Below, piece after piece: positions 16,671 to 25,532 of a DNA stretch of 64,000 nucleotides. A model generated the notes under the pieces. It searched no databases and was not told the DNA's origin. It saw only the letters and a program-made list of their open reading frames with translations. Positions within the stretch are counted from its first letter, which is position 1. Every line of letters starts with the position of its first letter. This DNA is from JANQOH01 sp965242575 (lineage in GTDB: Bacteria > Pseudomonadota > Alphaproteobacteria > UBA7887), in the NCBI GenBank assembly GCA_965242575.1, contig OZ251461.1:124001-188000 (forward strand), given 5' to 3'. The position numbers and the translations under genes were made by a program.

Positions 16671-18698
16671 ATGGCGCCGACGCCGCCCGCCGTCCACAGG
16701 ATCGACGCCCTCGAGATCGCCGATTCTCTCGACGCCGCCGTCGCGGCGTGGGATTCGGGCGACCGCCTGCGCTGGGCGAACGCGCGCTTCCGCGACCTGG
16801 TCCCGGCGCTCGCGGCGGAGGTCCGGCCCGGCCTGCATTTCGAATCCTGGCTCTACCGCGCCGTCGACGCCGGCGCCGTCGCCTCGGCGCGGCCCGACCG
16901 CAATGCGTGGCTCCGGAGCTGGCGCGCCGGACGCCGCGACTCCGGCGGCGCGGCGCGCGAGGTGGAGCTGGCGCCCGGCGCATGGTTCCGCGTCCGCGAA
17001 TCGCGCCTCGCCGACGGCGGCGTCCTGTCCTGCTGGACGGCGGTCGGCGAGCTCAAGCGCGCGCTGGCGGCGCGCGACGCCAGCGAGGAGCGCTGGCGCG
17101 TCCTCGCCGAGGCCGCCGCCGACGTGGCGATGGTGCTGGACGGGCGCCGCGTCCTCTTCGTCAACCGGCGCGGGGCGGAGCTGTTCGGCGCCGATGGGCC
17201 GGAGGCGCTCGCCGGCGCCGAACTGGACTCGCTCCTCGATCCGAAGGGCGCCGCCGCGCTGGACGACGCGCTGTCCGGCGCGCGCGGCGCCGTCGAGGTT
17301 CCGTTCCGCGCGCTGTCCGGCGCGCCGCTGCCGCTGGAGGTCCGCGCCGGGCCGCTGCCCGACGGCGCGCGCGTCCTGACCCTGCTCGTCGCGCGCGACG
17401 TCTTCCTCGCCTACCACGACGCGCTCACCCGGCTGCCCAACCGCGCCCTGTTCAGGGACCGGCTCGAACAGGCGATGCGGCAGGCCGAACGCGACGGGCG
17501 CAAGGCGGCGGTGCTGATGCTCGATCTCGACGGCTTCAAACAGGTCAACGATACTCTGGGCCACGCGGCCGGTGACCGCCTGCTGGCGGAGGTGGCGCGG
17601 CGGCTGCGCGGCTGCCTGCGCGCCGCCGACACGGTGGCGCGGTTCGGCGGCGACGAGTTCGCCATCGTCCTGCCGCGCGTCGCGTCCGCCGACGGCGCGG
17701 AGGCGCTGGCCCGCCGCGTGGCCGCCGCGCTCGAGGCCCCCGTCGACGTCGACGGCCGCCCCCTGCGCCCCAGCGCCAGCATCGGGGCGACGCTGTTCCC
17801 CGACGACGCGGGGGACGTCGACGCGCTGTTGGGGAACGCCGACCTGGCGCTCTACCGCGCCAAGGCGGAGTCGCCGCGCCGCCCGGTCGAGTTCTACGCC
17901 GAGGAGCTGGGCCGCCGGGAGGAGGAGCGTCGGACGGTCGCCGACGGCCTGCGCCGGGCCCTCGCCGAGGACCGCCTGGAGCTGCACTACCAGCCGCAGG
18001 CGAGCCTCGTCGATGCGCGCCCGGTCGGCGGCGAGGCGCTGCTCCGCTGGCGGCATCCCGAACGCGGGCTGCTCCTGCCCGGCGACTTCATCGAACACGC
18101 CGAGGCGACCGCCGGGCTGATCGTGGACATCGGCGGGTGGGTCATAGGCCGCGCCTGCGCGCAGCTGGCCGAATGGACGCGCCGGGGAGTCCCCCCCGCG
18201 CCGATCTGGGTCAACGTCTCGGCGAAGCAGTTCCACGACGGGGCGCTGTGCGACCGCGTGCGCGCCAGCCTCGAGGAAACCGGGCTGGACCCGCGCCTGC
18301 TGGGGCTGGAGATCACCGAGCGCGCGCTGATGCCCGACGCGCCCGACGCCATGGCGGTGCTCGACCGCCTCGTCGAGATCGGCGTGGAGCTGGCGATAGA
18401 CGATTTCGGCGCCGGCTATGCGTCGTTCAACTACCTCAAGCGGATCTCGGTGGGGAAGCTCAAGATCGACCGGTTGCTCGTGCGCGGCGTGGCGGTCCAT
18501 CCGCCCGATTTGGAGATCGTGCGCGCCATCGTCCAGCTGGGCCGCAACCTGGGCATGACGGTGCTCGCCGAGGGGGTCGAGACCGAGGCGCAGCTGGCGG
18601 TGCTTCGCGATCTCGGCTGCCACGAAGTCCAGGGCCATCTGATCGGATTGCCGCTGCCGGCCGACGAATTCGCCCGCTTCGCCTCCGCGCCGGCGTAG
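16671..18698 (+). CDS. GGDEF-EAL cyclic-di-GMP signalling protein with PAS-like sensor
   Basis: 675 residues. The N-terminal ~230 residues have PAS-like features (WANARFRDLVPAL near residue 30; VLFVNRRGAELFG near 165). A diguanylate cyclase domain follows with DALTRLPNRALF and an intact FGGDEFA (about 324-330). The EAL phosphodiesterase domain has EALLRWRHPE (about 453), ITERALM, DDFGAGYASF, LKIDRLLV and LAEGVET. Both catalytic signatures look complete, so it may make or break down cyclic-di-GMP, with one activity often regulatory. No membrane segment is seen, so it probably senses a cytoplasmic signal. ATG 16671 was chosen over upstream starts that overlap the lyase gene. Confidence 0.93.
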   Translation: MAPTPPAVHRIDALEIADSLDAAVAAWDSGDRLRWANARFRDLVPALAAEVRPGLHFESWLYRAVDAGAVASARPDRNAWLRSWRAGRRDSGGAAREVELAPGAWFRVRESRLADGGVLSCWTAVGELKRALAARDASEERWRVLAEAAADVAMVLDGRRVLFVNRRGAELFGADGPEALAGAELDSLLDPKGAAALDDALSGARGAVEVPFRALSGAPLPLEVRAGPLPDGARVLTLLVARDVFLAYHDALTRLPNRALFRDRLEQAMRQAERDGRKAAVLMLDLDGFKQVNDTLGHAAGDRLLAEVARRLRGCLRAADTVARFGGDEFAIVLPRVASADGAEALARRVAAALEAPVDVDGRPLRPSASIGATLFPDDAGDVDALLGNADLALYRAKAESPRRPVEFYAEELGRREEERRTVADGLRRALAEDRLELHYQPQASLVDARPVGGEALLRWRHPERGLLLPGDFIEHAEATAGLIVDIGGWVIGRACAQLAEWTRRGVPPAPIWVNVSAKQFHDGALCDRVRASLEETGLDPRLLGLEITERALMPDAPDAMAVLDRLVEIGVELAIDDFGAGYASFNYLKRISVGKLKIDRLLVRGVAVHPPDLEIVRAIVQLGRNLGMTVLAEGVETEAQLAVLRDLGCHEVQGHLIGLPLPADEFARFASAPA

Positions 18699-18793
18699 CG
18701 GCCCGCGGTTTGCGATGCGGCGCGGCCTGGCGGGCGCTGGCGGCGGCGGCGCGCGCGGCCTAATATGGCCGCCCATCGCGCGGGGGAGACGCC

Positions 18794-19810
18794 GTGAGCG
18801 GAGCGCGCCTGCCTTTCGACATCGGCCGGTATCCGGCCTGCCGGCCGCGCCGCAACCGGCGCGACGACTGGTCGCGGCGGCTGGTCGCGGAAACGCGGCT
18901 CGCCGCCGCCGACCTGGTCTGGCCGGTCTTCGTCCATGAGGGCGCGGACCCGGCGCCGGTCCCGTCGATGCCGGGGATCGTCCGCCACTCGCTCGCCTCG
19001 CTCGCCGACGCCGCGGGGCGCGCCCGCGAGCTCGGGATCCCCGCCATCGCCGTCTTCCCCGCCGTCCCGGAGGCGCGCAAGACCGCCGACGGCGCGGAGG
19101 CGCGGAACCCGGACAACCTGGCGTGCCGCGCCGTGCGCGCGGCGGCGCGGGCCGCGCCCGGTATCGGCGTCGTCTGCGACGTGGCCCTCGACCCCTACAC
19201 GACCCACGGCCATGACGGACTGGTGCGCGGCGGATACGTCGTCAACGACGAGACGGTGGAGGCGCTCGCCGTCCAGGCGCTGGTCCAGGCGCGCGCCGGC
19301 TGCCACGTCGTCGCGCCGTCCGACATGATGGACGGGCGGGTGGGCGCGATCCGCGCCGCGCTCGACGCAGAGGGGTTCGAGGCGGTGCGGATCATGGCGT
19401 ATTCGGCGAAATACGCCTCCGCCTTCTACGGCCCGTTCCGCGACGCCGTGGGCGCCGCCGGCGCGCTGGGGCCGGAGGGCAAGCGCACCTACCAGATGGA
19501 CCCCGCCAACGGCGACGAGGCGCTGCGCGAGGCCGCGCTCGACGTCGCCGAGGGCGCCGACATGGTCATGGTCAAGCCGGGCCTGCCGTACCTCGACGTC
19601 GTCCACCGGGTGAAGGCCGCGTTCGGCCTGCCGACTTTCGCCTACCAGGTGAGCGGCGAATACGCCATGCTCCGCGCCGCCGCCGCGAACGGCTGGATCG
19701 ACGGCGATGCGGCGATGATGGAGAGCCTGGCGGCGTTCAAGCGCGCCGGGGCGGACGGCGTGCTGACCTATTTCGCGCCCGCCGCCGCCGAACGCCTCGC
19801 CGCCGGCTGA
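18794..19810 (+). CDS. hemB: Delta-aminolevulinic acid dehydratase (porphobilinogen synthase)
   Basis: 338 residues. Condenses two molecules of 5-aminolevulinate to porphobilinogen in haem and tetrapyrrole synthesis. The two active-site lysines are visible in AYSAKYASAFYGPF (Lys206) and MVKPGLPYLD (Lys261). The metal site reads DVALDPYTTHGHDG, with Ala/Asp in place of the zinc cysteines, the Mg-dependent form typical of alphaproteobacteria such as Bradyrhizobium. The start is GTG with GGGGGAG about 7 bp upstream. It stands as a single gene between the GGDEF-EAL gene and the restriction-modification gene. Confidence 0.96.
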   Translation: MSGARLPFDIGRYPACRPRRNRRDDWSRRLVAETRLAAADLVWPVFVHEGADPAPVPSMPGIVRHSLASLADAAGRARELGIPAIAVFPAVPEARKTADGAEARNPDNLACRAVRAAARAAPGIGVVCDVALDPYTTHGHDGLVRGGYVVNDETVEALAVQALVQARAGCHVVAPSDMMDGRVGAIRAALDAEGFEAVRIMAYSAKYASAFYGPFRDAVGAAGALGPEGKRTYQMDPANGDEALREAALDVAEGADMVMVKPGLPYLDVVHRVKAAFGLPTFAYQVSGEYAMLRAAAANGWIDGDAAMMESLAAFKRAGADGVLTYFAPAAAERLAAG

Positions 19811-19978
19811 CGCCGGTTCGATTGCGCTTCGATTCGTCCGGGCGCGCGCGGCGCCGGACTCCCTGTCCGGCCTCGCGAACCGCGCGCGGACGATGTCGAT
19901 CCCGGGTCTCGGCGCGGAGCGCCCACGCGCGCTCTCCCGGGGTTGCGCTGTCCGGCGCATTCGCGCATAACGTAACCG

Positions 19979-22900
19979 ATGGCCGGAACGAAATCGCAAC
20001 TGGAATCCGCCGCCGAGGCGTTCTTCGCCGAACTGCGGCGCGTGGGCGCGTCCGGCGGGGCGACGGGGGAGGAATCCCGCTACCCGGCGCTGGCGAACCT
20101 GCTCAACGCCGTCGGCGCGGCGCTCAAGCCGAAGGTGTTTTGCGTCAGCGAACTCGCCGACCAGGGCGCGGGGCGGCCCGATTTCGGCCTCTATGCGGCG
20201 AAGCAGGCGCAGCGCGGCAAGCCGCGGCCGGGGCAGGCGCCCGAGCGCGGCGTCGTCGAGGTGAAGTCCGCCCGCGACGATGCGTGGATGACGGCGGATG
20301 GCGAACAGGTGAGCCGCTATTGGGGGCGCTACCGCCTCGTCCTCGTCACCAACACCCGCGATTTCGTGCTCGTCGGCGCCGGCGCCGACGGACGCCCCGC
20401 AAGGCTGGAGACCTTCCGCCTCGCTGGAAGCGCGGCGGAATTCGCGGCGCGGCTGGAGCGCCCGCGCGCCTTCGCGCGCGAGGCCGGCGCGGCGTTGGGC
20501 GAGTATCTCTCCCGCGCGCTGTCGCACCGCGCGGCGCTGGCGGAGCCGCGCGACCTGGCGTGGCTGCTCGCCTCCTACGCCCGCGACGGTCTGGCGCGCG
20601 TCGAGGCGGCGGGGGACGCGCCCGCGCTGGCGGCGGTGCGCACGGCGCTGGAGGAGGCGCTGGGCGCGCGTTTCGAGGGCGGCCGGGGGGCGCGGTTCTT
20701 CCGTTCGACGCTGGTGCAAACGCTGTTCTACGGCGTGTTCTCCGCCTGGGTCCTGTGGGCGCGCCAGTCGCCGCCGCCGGCGGACGGGTTCGACTGGCGG
20801 ACCGCCGTCTGGCACTTGCGCGCCCCGGTGTTGCGGGCGCTGTTCCAGCAGCTGTCGGATCCGGGCCGCCTGCAACCGTTGGGTCTGGTGGAGGTTCTGG
20901 ACTGGACGTCTGCGGCGCTGGACCGGGTGGACCGGGCGGCGTTCTTCGCCCGCTTCGACGAGGGCGAGGCGGTGCCCTACTTCTACGAACCCTTCCTCGA
21001 GGCGTTCGACCCCGCACTCCGCAAGCAGTTGGGGGTTTGGTACACGCCGTCGGAGGTTGTCCGCTACATGGTGGCGCGGGTGGACCGTTCGCTGAAGGAC
21101 GATCTGGGGATTTCGGAGGGTCTGGCGGCGGAGAACGTCTACGTCCTCGACCCGTGTTGCGGGACGGGGGCGTATCTGGCGGAGGTGTTGCGGCGTATAG
21201 CGGCGAACCTGCAAGGGCAGGGTTTGGGCGCTCTGGCGGGTTCGCGTGTGCGGCGCGCGGCTTTGGATCGCGTGTTCGGTTTCGAGATCATGCCTGCGCC
21301 GTTCGCGGTTGCGCATTTGCAGGTTGGGCTTGCGCTGCGGGCGCTGGACGCGCCGTTGGGCGACGGGGAGCGGGCGCAGGTGTTCCTGACCAATGCGCTG
21401 ACGGGGTGGGAGCCGGGGACGGCGGCGCCGTTGCCGTTCCCGGAACTGGAGGAGGAGCGCGACCGTGCGGAGCGCGTGAAGCGCGACGCGCCGATTCTCG
21501 TGGTGTTGGGCAACCCGCCTTACAACGGCTTCGCGGGGATGGCGGTGGACGAGGAGCGCGCGCTGTCCGACGCCTACCGCGCGCCGCGCCGCGTCCGCAA
21601 GCCGGAGGGGCAGGGTCTGAACGACCTTTACGTGCGGTTTTTCCGCATGGCGGAGCGTCGGATAGCGGAGGCGACGGGCCGGGGCGTGGTGTGTTTCGTG
21701 TCGAACTATTCGTGGCTGGACGGGTTGTCGTTCACGGCGATGCGCGAGCGCTACCTGGAGGCGTTCGACGCGGTGCGGATCGACAACCTGCACGGCGACC
21801 GGATTATCTCGGAATACGCGCCCGACGGGCGAACCAGCGAGACGGTGTTCGCCCTGCAAGGGCAATCTCCGGGCATCAAGGTCGGCGTGAGTGTCGCGTT
21901 GCTGTCGCGGTGGCGGGATTCTGTGGCGCCATCGACAGGAGCGCGCCTCCGCTACCGGGATTTTGCCCAGGCGCGCGCGGCGGATCGGCGGCAGGCGATG
22001 CTGGAGAGCCTCGACTCTCCCGCCATCGATTCGGGGTATGCGACGTTGGCCTCCGATCTCCGGCTCGGCTTGCCGTTCAAGCCGGCTACCGTTGGCAAGA
22101 AGTGGTTCGATTGGCCGACGCTGCCGGAGTTATTGCCCGTATCGTTTCCTGGCGTGAAGACGAGTCGCAACGGCTTCCTTATCGATACCGATCTCGACCG
22201 TCTGAAGGCGCGTATCGGGGAGTATTTCGACCCGTCATTGAGCCATGAGGAGATCGCGCGGCGCTACCCGGCGGCGATGAAGGAGACGTCGGGTTTCGAC
22301 GCGCGCGCGGCGCGAGACACGCTGCTTGCGCGCGGCGGTCCAAACCCGGATGGGTTCGTGCGCTACGCCTACCGCCCGTTCGACAACCGCTGGCTGTATT
22401 GGGAGGCGGACACCGATCTGCTCGACGCGAAACGCGCCAGCTACAAGCAACATGTTTTCGCGGGGAATCTCTGGATCGAAGCGCGCAAACACGAGGCGAG
22501 GGAAGATTTCTCGCGAGGGACGCTCGTTCGCGACCTTGCCGACAATTTCGGCAACGGCATGTCGAGTTTCTTTCCCGTCTGGCTTCGCGACGGTGGCGAC
22601 GATGCGGGGCGGCGCTCCAATCTGTCGGGCCCGGCCCATTGCTACCTTGAGCATCTCGGCGCGACGGCCGAAGACCTGTTCCATCATGTTCTCGCCACCC
22701 TGCACGATCCTGCCTACCGCAAGGCGAACGCCGGCGCGTTGCGCATGGAGTGGCCGCGCATCCCCCTCCCCGGCTGGCCCGACGGCGGCGCGAAAGGCGC
22801 GGCGGACACGCTCGCGCAATCGGCGGCGCGAGGCCGCGAACTCGCCCGCCTGCTCGACCCCGAAGCGCCCGTCCCCGGCGTGACGCAAGCCCCGCTGCGC

Positions 22901-23359
22901 CCCGACCTCGCCGCCATCGCCGTCCCCTCCACCGTGGACGGGCGCAACATGGTGGGCGGCGATTTCGCGCTCACCGCCGGATGGGGCCATCTTGGCGCGG
23001 GCGGCGCCGTCATGCCCGGACAAGGCCGCATCGTCGAGCGTGCTCCGACGCCGGAGGAACGCGCCGCCAACCCCGCCCTTGACGGAACGACCCTCGACGT
23101 GTATCTTAACGATAGAGCCTTCTGGCGGAACATCCCCGCCACGGTCTGGAACTACAAGCTGGGCGGCTATCAGGCGCTCAAGAAATGGCTGTCGTATCGC
23201 GAACGAACCGTCTTGGGGCGCTCTCTGGCGCCGGCCGAGGTGCAGCATTTCGCCGACGTCGCGCGGCGCATAATTGCCGGCGACGGCGCGCCGACCCGCT
23301 ATCGACCCACGCGCCCGTTTCCCGGTTCGGAACCGGCAACGCAAATCGGACAGAGGTGA
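19979..23359 (+). CDS. Single-chain restriction-modification enzyme (type IIG / type ISP-like)
   Basis: 1126 residues combining cleavage and methylation. The N-terminus has a PD-(D/E)XK nuclease pattern, GRPDFGLY (Asp68) and VVEVKS (Glu94, Lys96). A helical spacer follows, then a QLGVWYTPSEVVRYMV linker. The N6-adenine methylase part has SAM motif I LDPCCGTGAYL (about 390-400) and motif IV NPPYNGF (about 512-518). The last ~450 residues, including YRPFDNRWLYW and NIPATVWNYKLGGYQALKKW, match the C-terminal specificity region of type ISP-like enzymes. The RecA-like helicase of true type ISP enzymes is absent, so a type IIG mode is likelier. The stop overlaps the next gene (GTGA). Frame intact. 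Confidence 0.87.
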   Translation: MAGTKSQLESAAEAFFAELRRVGASGGATGEESRYPALANLLNAVGAALKPKVFCVSELADQGAGRPDFGLYAAKQAQRGKPRPGQAPERGVVEVKSARDDAWMTADGEQVSRYWGRYRLVLVTNTRDFVLVGAGADGRPARLETFRLAGSAAEFAARLERPRAFAREAGAALGEYLSRALSHRAALAEPRDLAWLLASYARDGLARVEAAGDAPALAAVRTALEEALGARFEGGRGARFFRSTLVQTLFYGVFSAWVLWARQSPPPADGFDWRTAVWHLRAPVLRALFQQLSDPGRLQPLGLVEVLDWTSAALDRVDRAAFFARFDEGEAVPYFYEPFLEAFDPALRKQLGVWYTPSEVVRYMVARVDRSLKDDLGISEGLAAENVYVLDPCCGTGAYLAEVLRRIAANLQGQGLGALAGSRVRRAALDRVFGFEIMPAPFAVAHLQVGLALRALDAPLGDGERAQVFLTNALTGWEPGTAAPLPFPELEEERDRAERVKRDAPILVVLGNPPYNGFAGMAVDEERALSDAYRAPRRVRKPEGQGLNDLYVRFFRMAERRIAEATGRGVVCFVSNYSWLDGLSFTAMRERYLEAFDAVRIDNLHGDRIISEYAPDGRTSETVFALQGQSPGIKVGVSVALLSRWRDSVAPSTGARLRYRDFAQARAADRRQAMLESLDSPAIDSGYATLASDLRLGLPFKPATVGKKWFDWPTLPELLPVSFPGVKTSRNGFLIDTDLDRLKARIGEYFDPSLSHEEIARRYPAAMKETSGFDARAARDTLLARGGPNPDGFVRYAYRPFDNRWLYWEADTDLLDAKRASYKQHVFAGNLWIEARKHEAREDFSRGTLVRDLADNFGNGMSSFFPVWLRDGGDDAGRRSNLSGPAHCYLEHLGATAEDLFHHVLATLHDPAYRKANAGALRMEWPRIPLPGWPDGGAKGAADTLAQSAARGRELARLLDPEAPVPGVTQAPLRPDLAAIAVPSTVDGRNMVGGDFALTAGWGHLGAGGAVMPGQGRIVERAPTPEERAANPALDGTTLDVYLNDRAFWRNIPATVWNYKLGGYQALKKWLSYRERTVLGRSLAPAEVQHFADVARRIIAGDGAPTRYRPTRPFPGSEPATQIGQR

Positions 23360-24084
23360 AGGCCGTGAACGTGATCCCATTGTTACAATCCGTCAGAAAG
23401 ATCGATGAATGGAAGCAATTGCCATTCTTCACCAATGGACAATTCACTACCGTATGCGCGCATCTGGCAGATGAAGGACGTCCAGTTTTACCTGCGGCGG
23501 GAAGCATTTTACGGCCGTTTGAACTGACCAGGCGGAAGGACGTTCGTGTCGTGATTGTCGGGCAGGATCCCTATCCGCAGTACAACCGGCGACTTGCAAT
23601 TGGTCTCGCTTTTGCTGTCCCAGTAGGCACCTCTACCCCTCAGCTGCCATCTTCACTGAAAAGTATATTCAAAAAATTTCCCCAAGGCTATCAAACATCT
23701 CCAGATCTCATGCACTGGGCGACCCAAGAGGGAGTTTTGCTCTTGAACACTACATTGACCATTCCGGTAGATATAACTTCAAATCCACCGGAAGGAGTAA
23801 GAAATGCACATATGAGATTTGGCTGGTCATTTCTTATTAGACAGGTGATCGAGTCTTTGGTATGCAGAAACGATGTGTTCTGCATATTTTTTGGAGTTCT
23901 GCCGCGTGATATGGATATAATCCCGCCGAATTTGCCATGTGATCAGATGATCAGGATAGGGCATCCAGCAAGGGGTGGAAAGCCGAAAGATCCTTGGGTG
24001 TCTTTCGGATCATCGAATCCATTTACGCAGGCGAACGACTTTTTCCAAGCCCCAAATCTGCGACGGTCGCCTATCTCTTGGTAG
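23356..24084 (+). CDS. Family 1 uracil-DNA glycosylase-like protein coupled to the R-M gene
   Basis: 242 residues from GTG 23356, in a GTGA overlap with the R-M stop. Motifs align with E. coli Ung: VVIVGQDPYP holds the catalytic Asp (71) and the Tyr that excludes thymine, GLAFAVP the stacking Phe, LLLNTTLTI the Asn that reads uracil, and GHPARGG the catalytic His (203). The histidine after GQDPY is proline here, and the usual HPSPLS intercalation loop is rewritten. The C-terminus NPFTQANDFF...SPISW fits the family. The gene is clearly richer in A and T than its neighbours, a sign of acquisition. It may be a DNA-base defence glycosylase rather than a repair Ung; this is inference. Confidence 0.82.
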   Translation: MKAVNVIPLLQSVRKIDEWKQLPFFTNGQFTTVCAHLADEGRPVLPAAGSILRPFELTRRKDVRVVIVGQDPYPQYNRRLAIGLAFAVPVGTSTPQLPSSLKSIFKKFPQGYQTSPDLMHWATQEGVLLLNTTLTIPVDITSNPPEGVRNAHMRFGWSFLIRQVIESLVCRNDVFCIFFGVLPRDMDIIPPNLPCDQMIRIGHPARGGKPKDPWVSFGSSNPFTQANDFFQAPNLRRSPISW

Positions 24085-24143
24085 TGGCGATGGATATGAT
24101 AAATTCAACCCTATACGCTCAAGCCACAGATTGGAGAGAAAAA

Positions 24144-24356
24144 TTAGCGTTCGCCGCCCGCATTGGCTTCCTCGACCCGCGCCAGCGCGCGCAGCGCCGA
24201 ATTGACTGATTCAGAGTCCTTGAATATCGCGGCCACGTCGGGATCCAGAAAAACCACGTTGCTGCCCCGGTTGAACGCTCGATAGTGTGCGCCCGTGACA
24301 CCATCGGAAAAGTCGTATTCCGCGCGCAATGTGTCTTGATCGAATTCTTGGCTCAT
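24144..24356 (-). CDS. Small acidic antitoxin-like protein
   Basis: 70 residues from ATG 24356: MSQEFDQDTLRAEYDFSDGV, then GAHYRAFNRGSNVVFLDPDV and a C-terminal helix ESVNSALRALARVEE. The layout, a short acidic N-terminus followed by an RGxNVVxLDPDV strand and a helix, resembles small BrnA/CopG-like antitoxins that often stand alone or beside toxin genes. No toxin partner is adjacent. It is convergent with the glycosylase gene (59 bp apart) and 35 bp downstream of the SLATT gene, so it may be the third gene of that unit. Confidence 0.7.
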   Translation of the reverse strand: MSQEFDQDTLRAEYDFSDGVTGAHYRAFNRGSNVVFLDPDVAAIFKDSESVNSALRALARVEEANAGGER

Positions 24357-24391
24357 ATCGCCTGTGCGCCCACGCTGGCCGTGCCCCGCAT

Positions 24392-24931
24392 TCACGTCTC
24401 GCCGGCGGCTTCTCCGAGGCGAAGCGCGTAGTCGGTCTGGCTCAACCATTGCGACAACGCCCGCCGCAGCCAGGGAACCCGGGGATGGCGTTTGACGTCG
24501 CCGAGCGAGCGCAGGACCTCGAAATGACACATGGCGTCGAGCAACCGGAGCACGGTCGGTTCGCTAGATTCGATCTCCAGCCGCCGCCGCGTCAGGGTTT
24601 CGTATTCACCGTCGTCGAGATTGCGTCCGTGGGCGAACGCCTGCTCCAGCACGATGAACTGCCTCGCGAGATCGCCGTGGCGGTCGGCGCGGCGCGCCGT
24701 TCCGACCGCGAGATCGAGCGCGCCCAGCAGCGCGACCGAGGCCGACGCCACAGCCGAGATCGTCGCCGAGTCGGCCATCAAGGCGGTTATCGCCGACGCC
24801 CCGCCGACCGCCGCGCCCGCGACTGTGACGGTGTTCCATATCTCGTAGAAACGCCGCCGCCGGTCGTGATAGCGAACCGAACGCCGGACGGCGAAGAGGA
24901 GATCGTATGTCCTGTCGTCGAGATCGTCCAT
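24392..24931 (-). CDS. SLATT-domain two-transmembrane protein
   Basis: 179 residues. The N-terminal cytoplasmic helix YDLLFAVRRSVRYHDRRRRF leads to two adjacent hydrophobic segments at about residues 34-52 and 57-77, then a long helical C-terminus with HGDLARQFIVLEQA and ETLTRRRLEIESSEP. This is the layout of SLATT proteins, predicted two-TM effectors that associate with nucleotide-signal or SLOG-type defence genes and are thought to perturb the membrane. The start lies 4 bp after the stop of the 69-residue gene, so the two are probably co-transcribed. No nucleotide cyclase is visible nearby. Family assignment is from architecture. Confidence 0.75.
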   Translation of the reverse strand: MDDLDDRTYDLLFAVRRSVRYHDRRRRFYEIWNTVTVAGAAVGGASAITALMADSATISAVASASVALLGALDLAVGTARRADRHGDLARQFIVLEQAFAHGRNLDDGEYETLTRRRLEIESSEPTVLRLLDAMCHFEVLRSLGDVKRHPRVPWLRRALSQWLSQTDYALRLGEAAGET

Positions 24932-24935
24932 CGTT

Positions 24936-25145
24936 CTAGTCGTCTTTTCCCTTCGGGGGACGCTCCGGGCGGGTAGGGTGTTCGGGTTTCAGCATATTGG
25001 TGACCGTGATCGCTCCTCCGTCCGCAACGTCCGCAAAATCAATGCTTCCGGACGCAGATGAACGATCGGATCGATCTCGGTCCGGCTTTCCCTCCGTTCG
25101 ATTCCGTGGGCCGCCATCGGACGTTCGGGGTTTGCGGTCGGGCAT
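24936..25145 (-). CDS. Small basic protein upstream of the SLATT gene
   Basis: 69 residues from ATG 25145, with a strong Shine-Dalgarno sequence (GGAGGAGG about 7 bp upstream). The first 35 residues are charged and probably disordered (MPDRKPRTSDGGPRNR). The second half has a short ordered-looking block SIDFADVADGGAITVTNMLK and a proline-rich basic tail. It ends 4 bp before the SLATT start, so the pair forms one transcription unit. It could be a regulator, sensor or immunity partner of the SLATT protein; no family is recognised. Confidence 0.6.
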   Translation of the reverse strand: MPDRKPRTSDGGPRNRTEGKPDRDRSDRSSASGSIDFADVADGGAITVTNMLKPEHPTRPERPPKGKDD

Positions 25146-25343
25146 GCGACGTCCTCCTCCAGCTACTTCCCGTCCCGAATCTTGCGTCGACGGTCGCCAT
25201 GCGCGAATCGCGGCATCGCCCATCCGCTCGGCGAGCGGACTCCAGATTGCCTTGTCCCGGCGAGGCGGTCAATCCCCTCCGGTTTTTCGGCCGCGGCGCG
25301 CTTCGCCGGGGCCGGGGTCGCCGCCGCCGACGGCGCCGGGCCG

Positions 25344-25389
25344 GGCGGACCATGGTCCTCTCCCGCAAGGCCCGCGAACGCGCTTTAAT
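25344..25389. repeat. Dispersed 46-bp repeat, copy B
   Basis: Same orientation as copy A at 14195-14240: shared 18-mer GGCGGACCATGGTCCTCT, a diverged middle and a shared end CGCGCTT(C/T)AAT. It is followed by GGGGAGGCGATCCGGATCC. It lies about 200 bp upstream of the small gene and SLATT pair, read on their strand. Confidence 0.6.
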
Positions 25390-25532
25390 GGGGAGGCGAT
25401 CCGGATCCCCGCGGGCCCGTCGGCGCACGCCGCCGCGCCGACAAGCAGCGCCTCGGCGCGCGGCCTCTCCCGGAATCCCGAAGGCGCAATTCACGAGGCG
25501 TGTGCATGGCCCGAATCCCACCCCACCGATCT

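Noticed and set aside
18431..21865. A 1144-codon minus-strand open frame across hemB and the R-M gene
   Set aside because: It runs antisense to clearly homologous genes on the plus strand and has no recognisable domain of its own.
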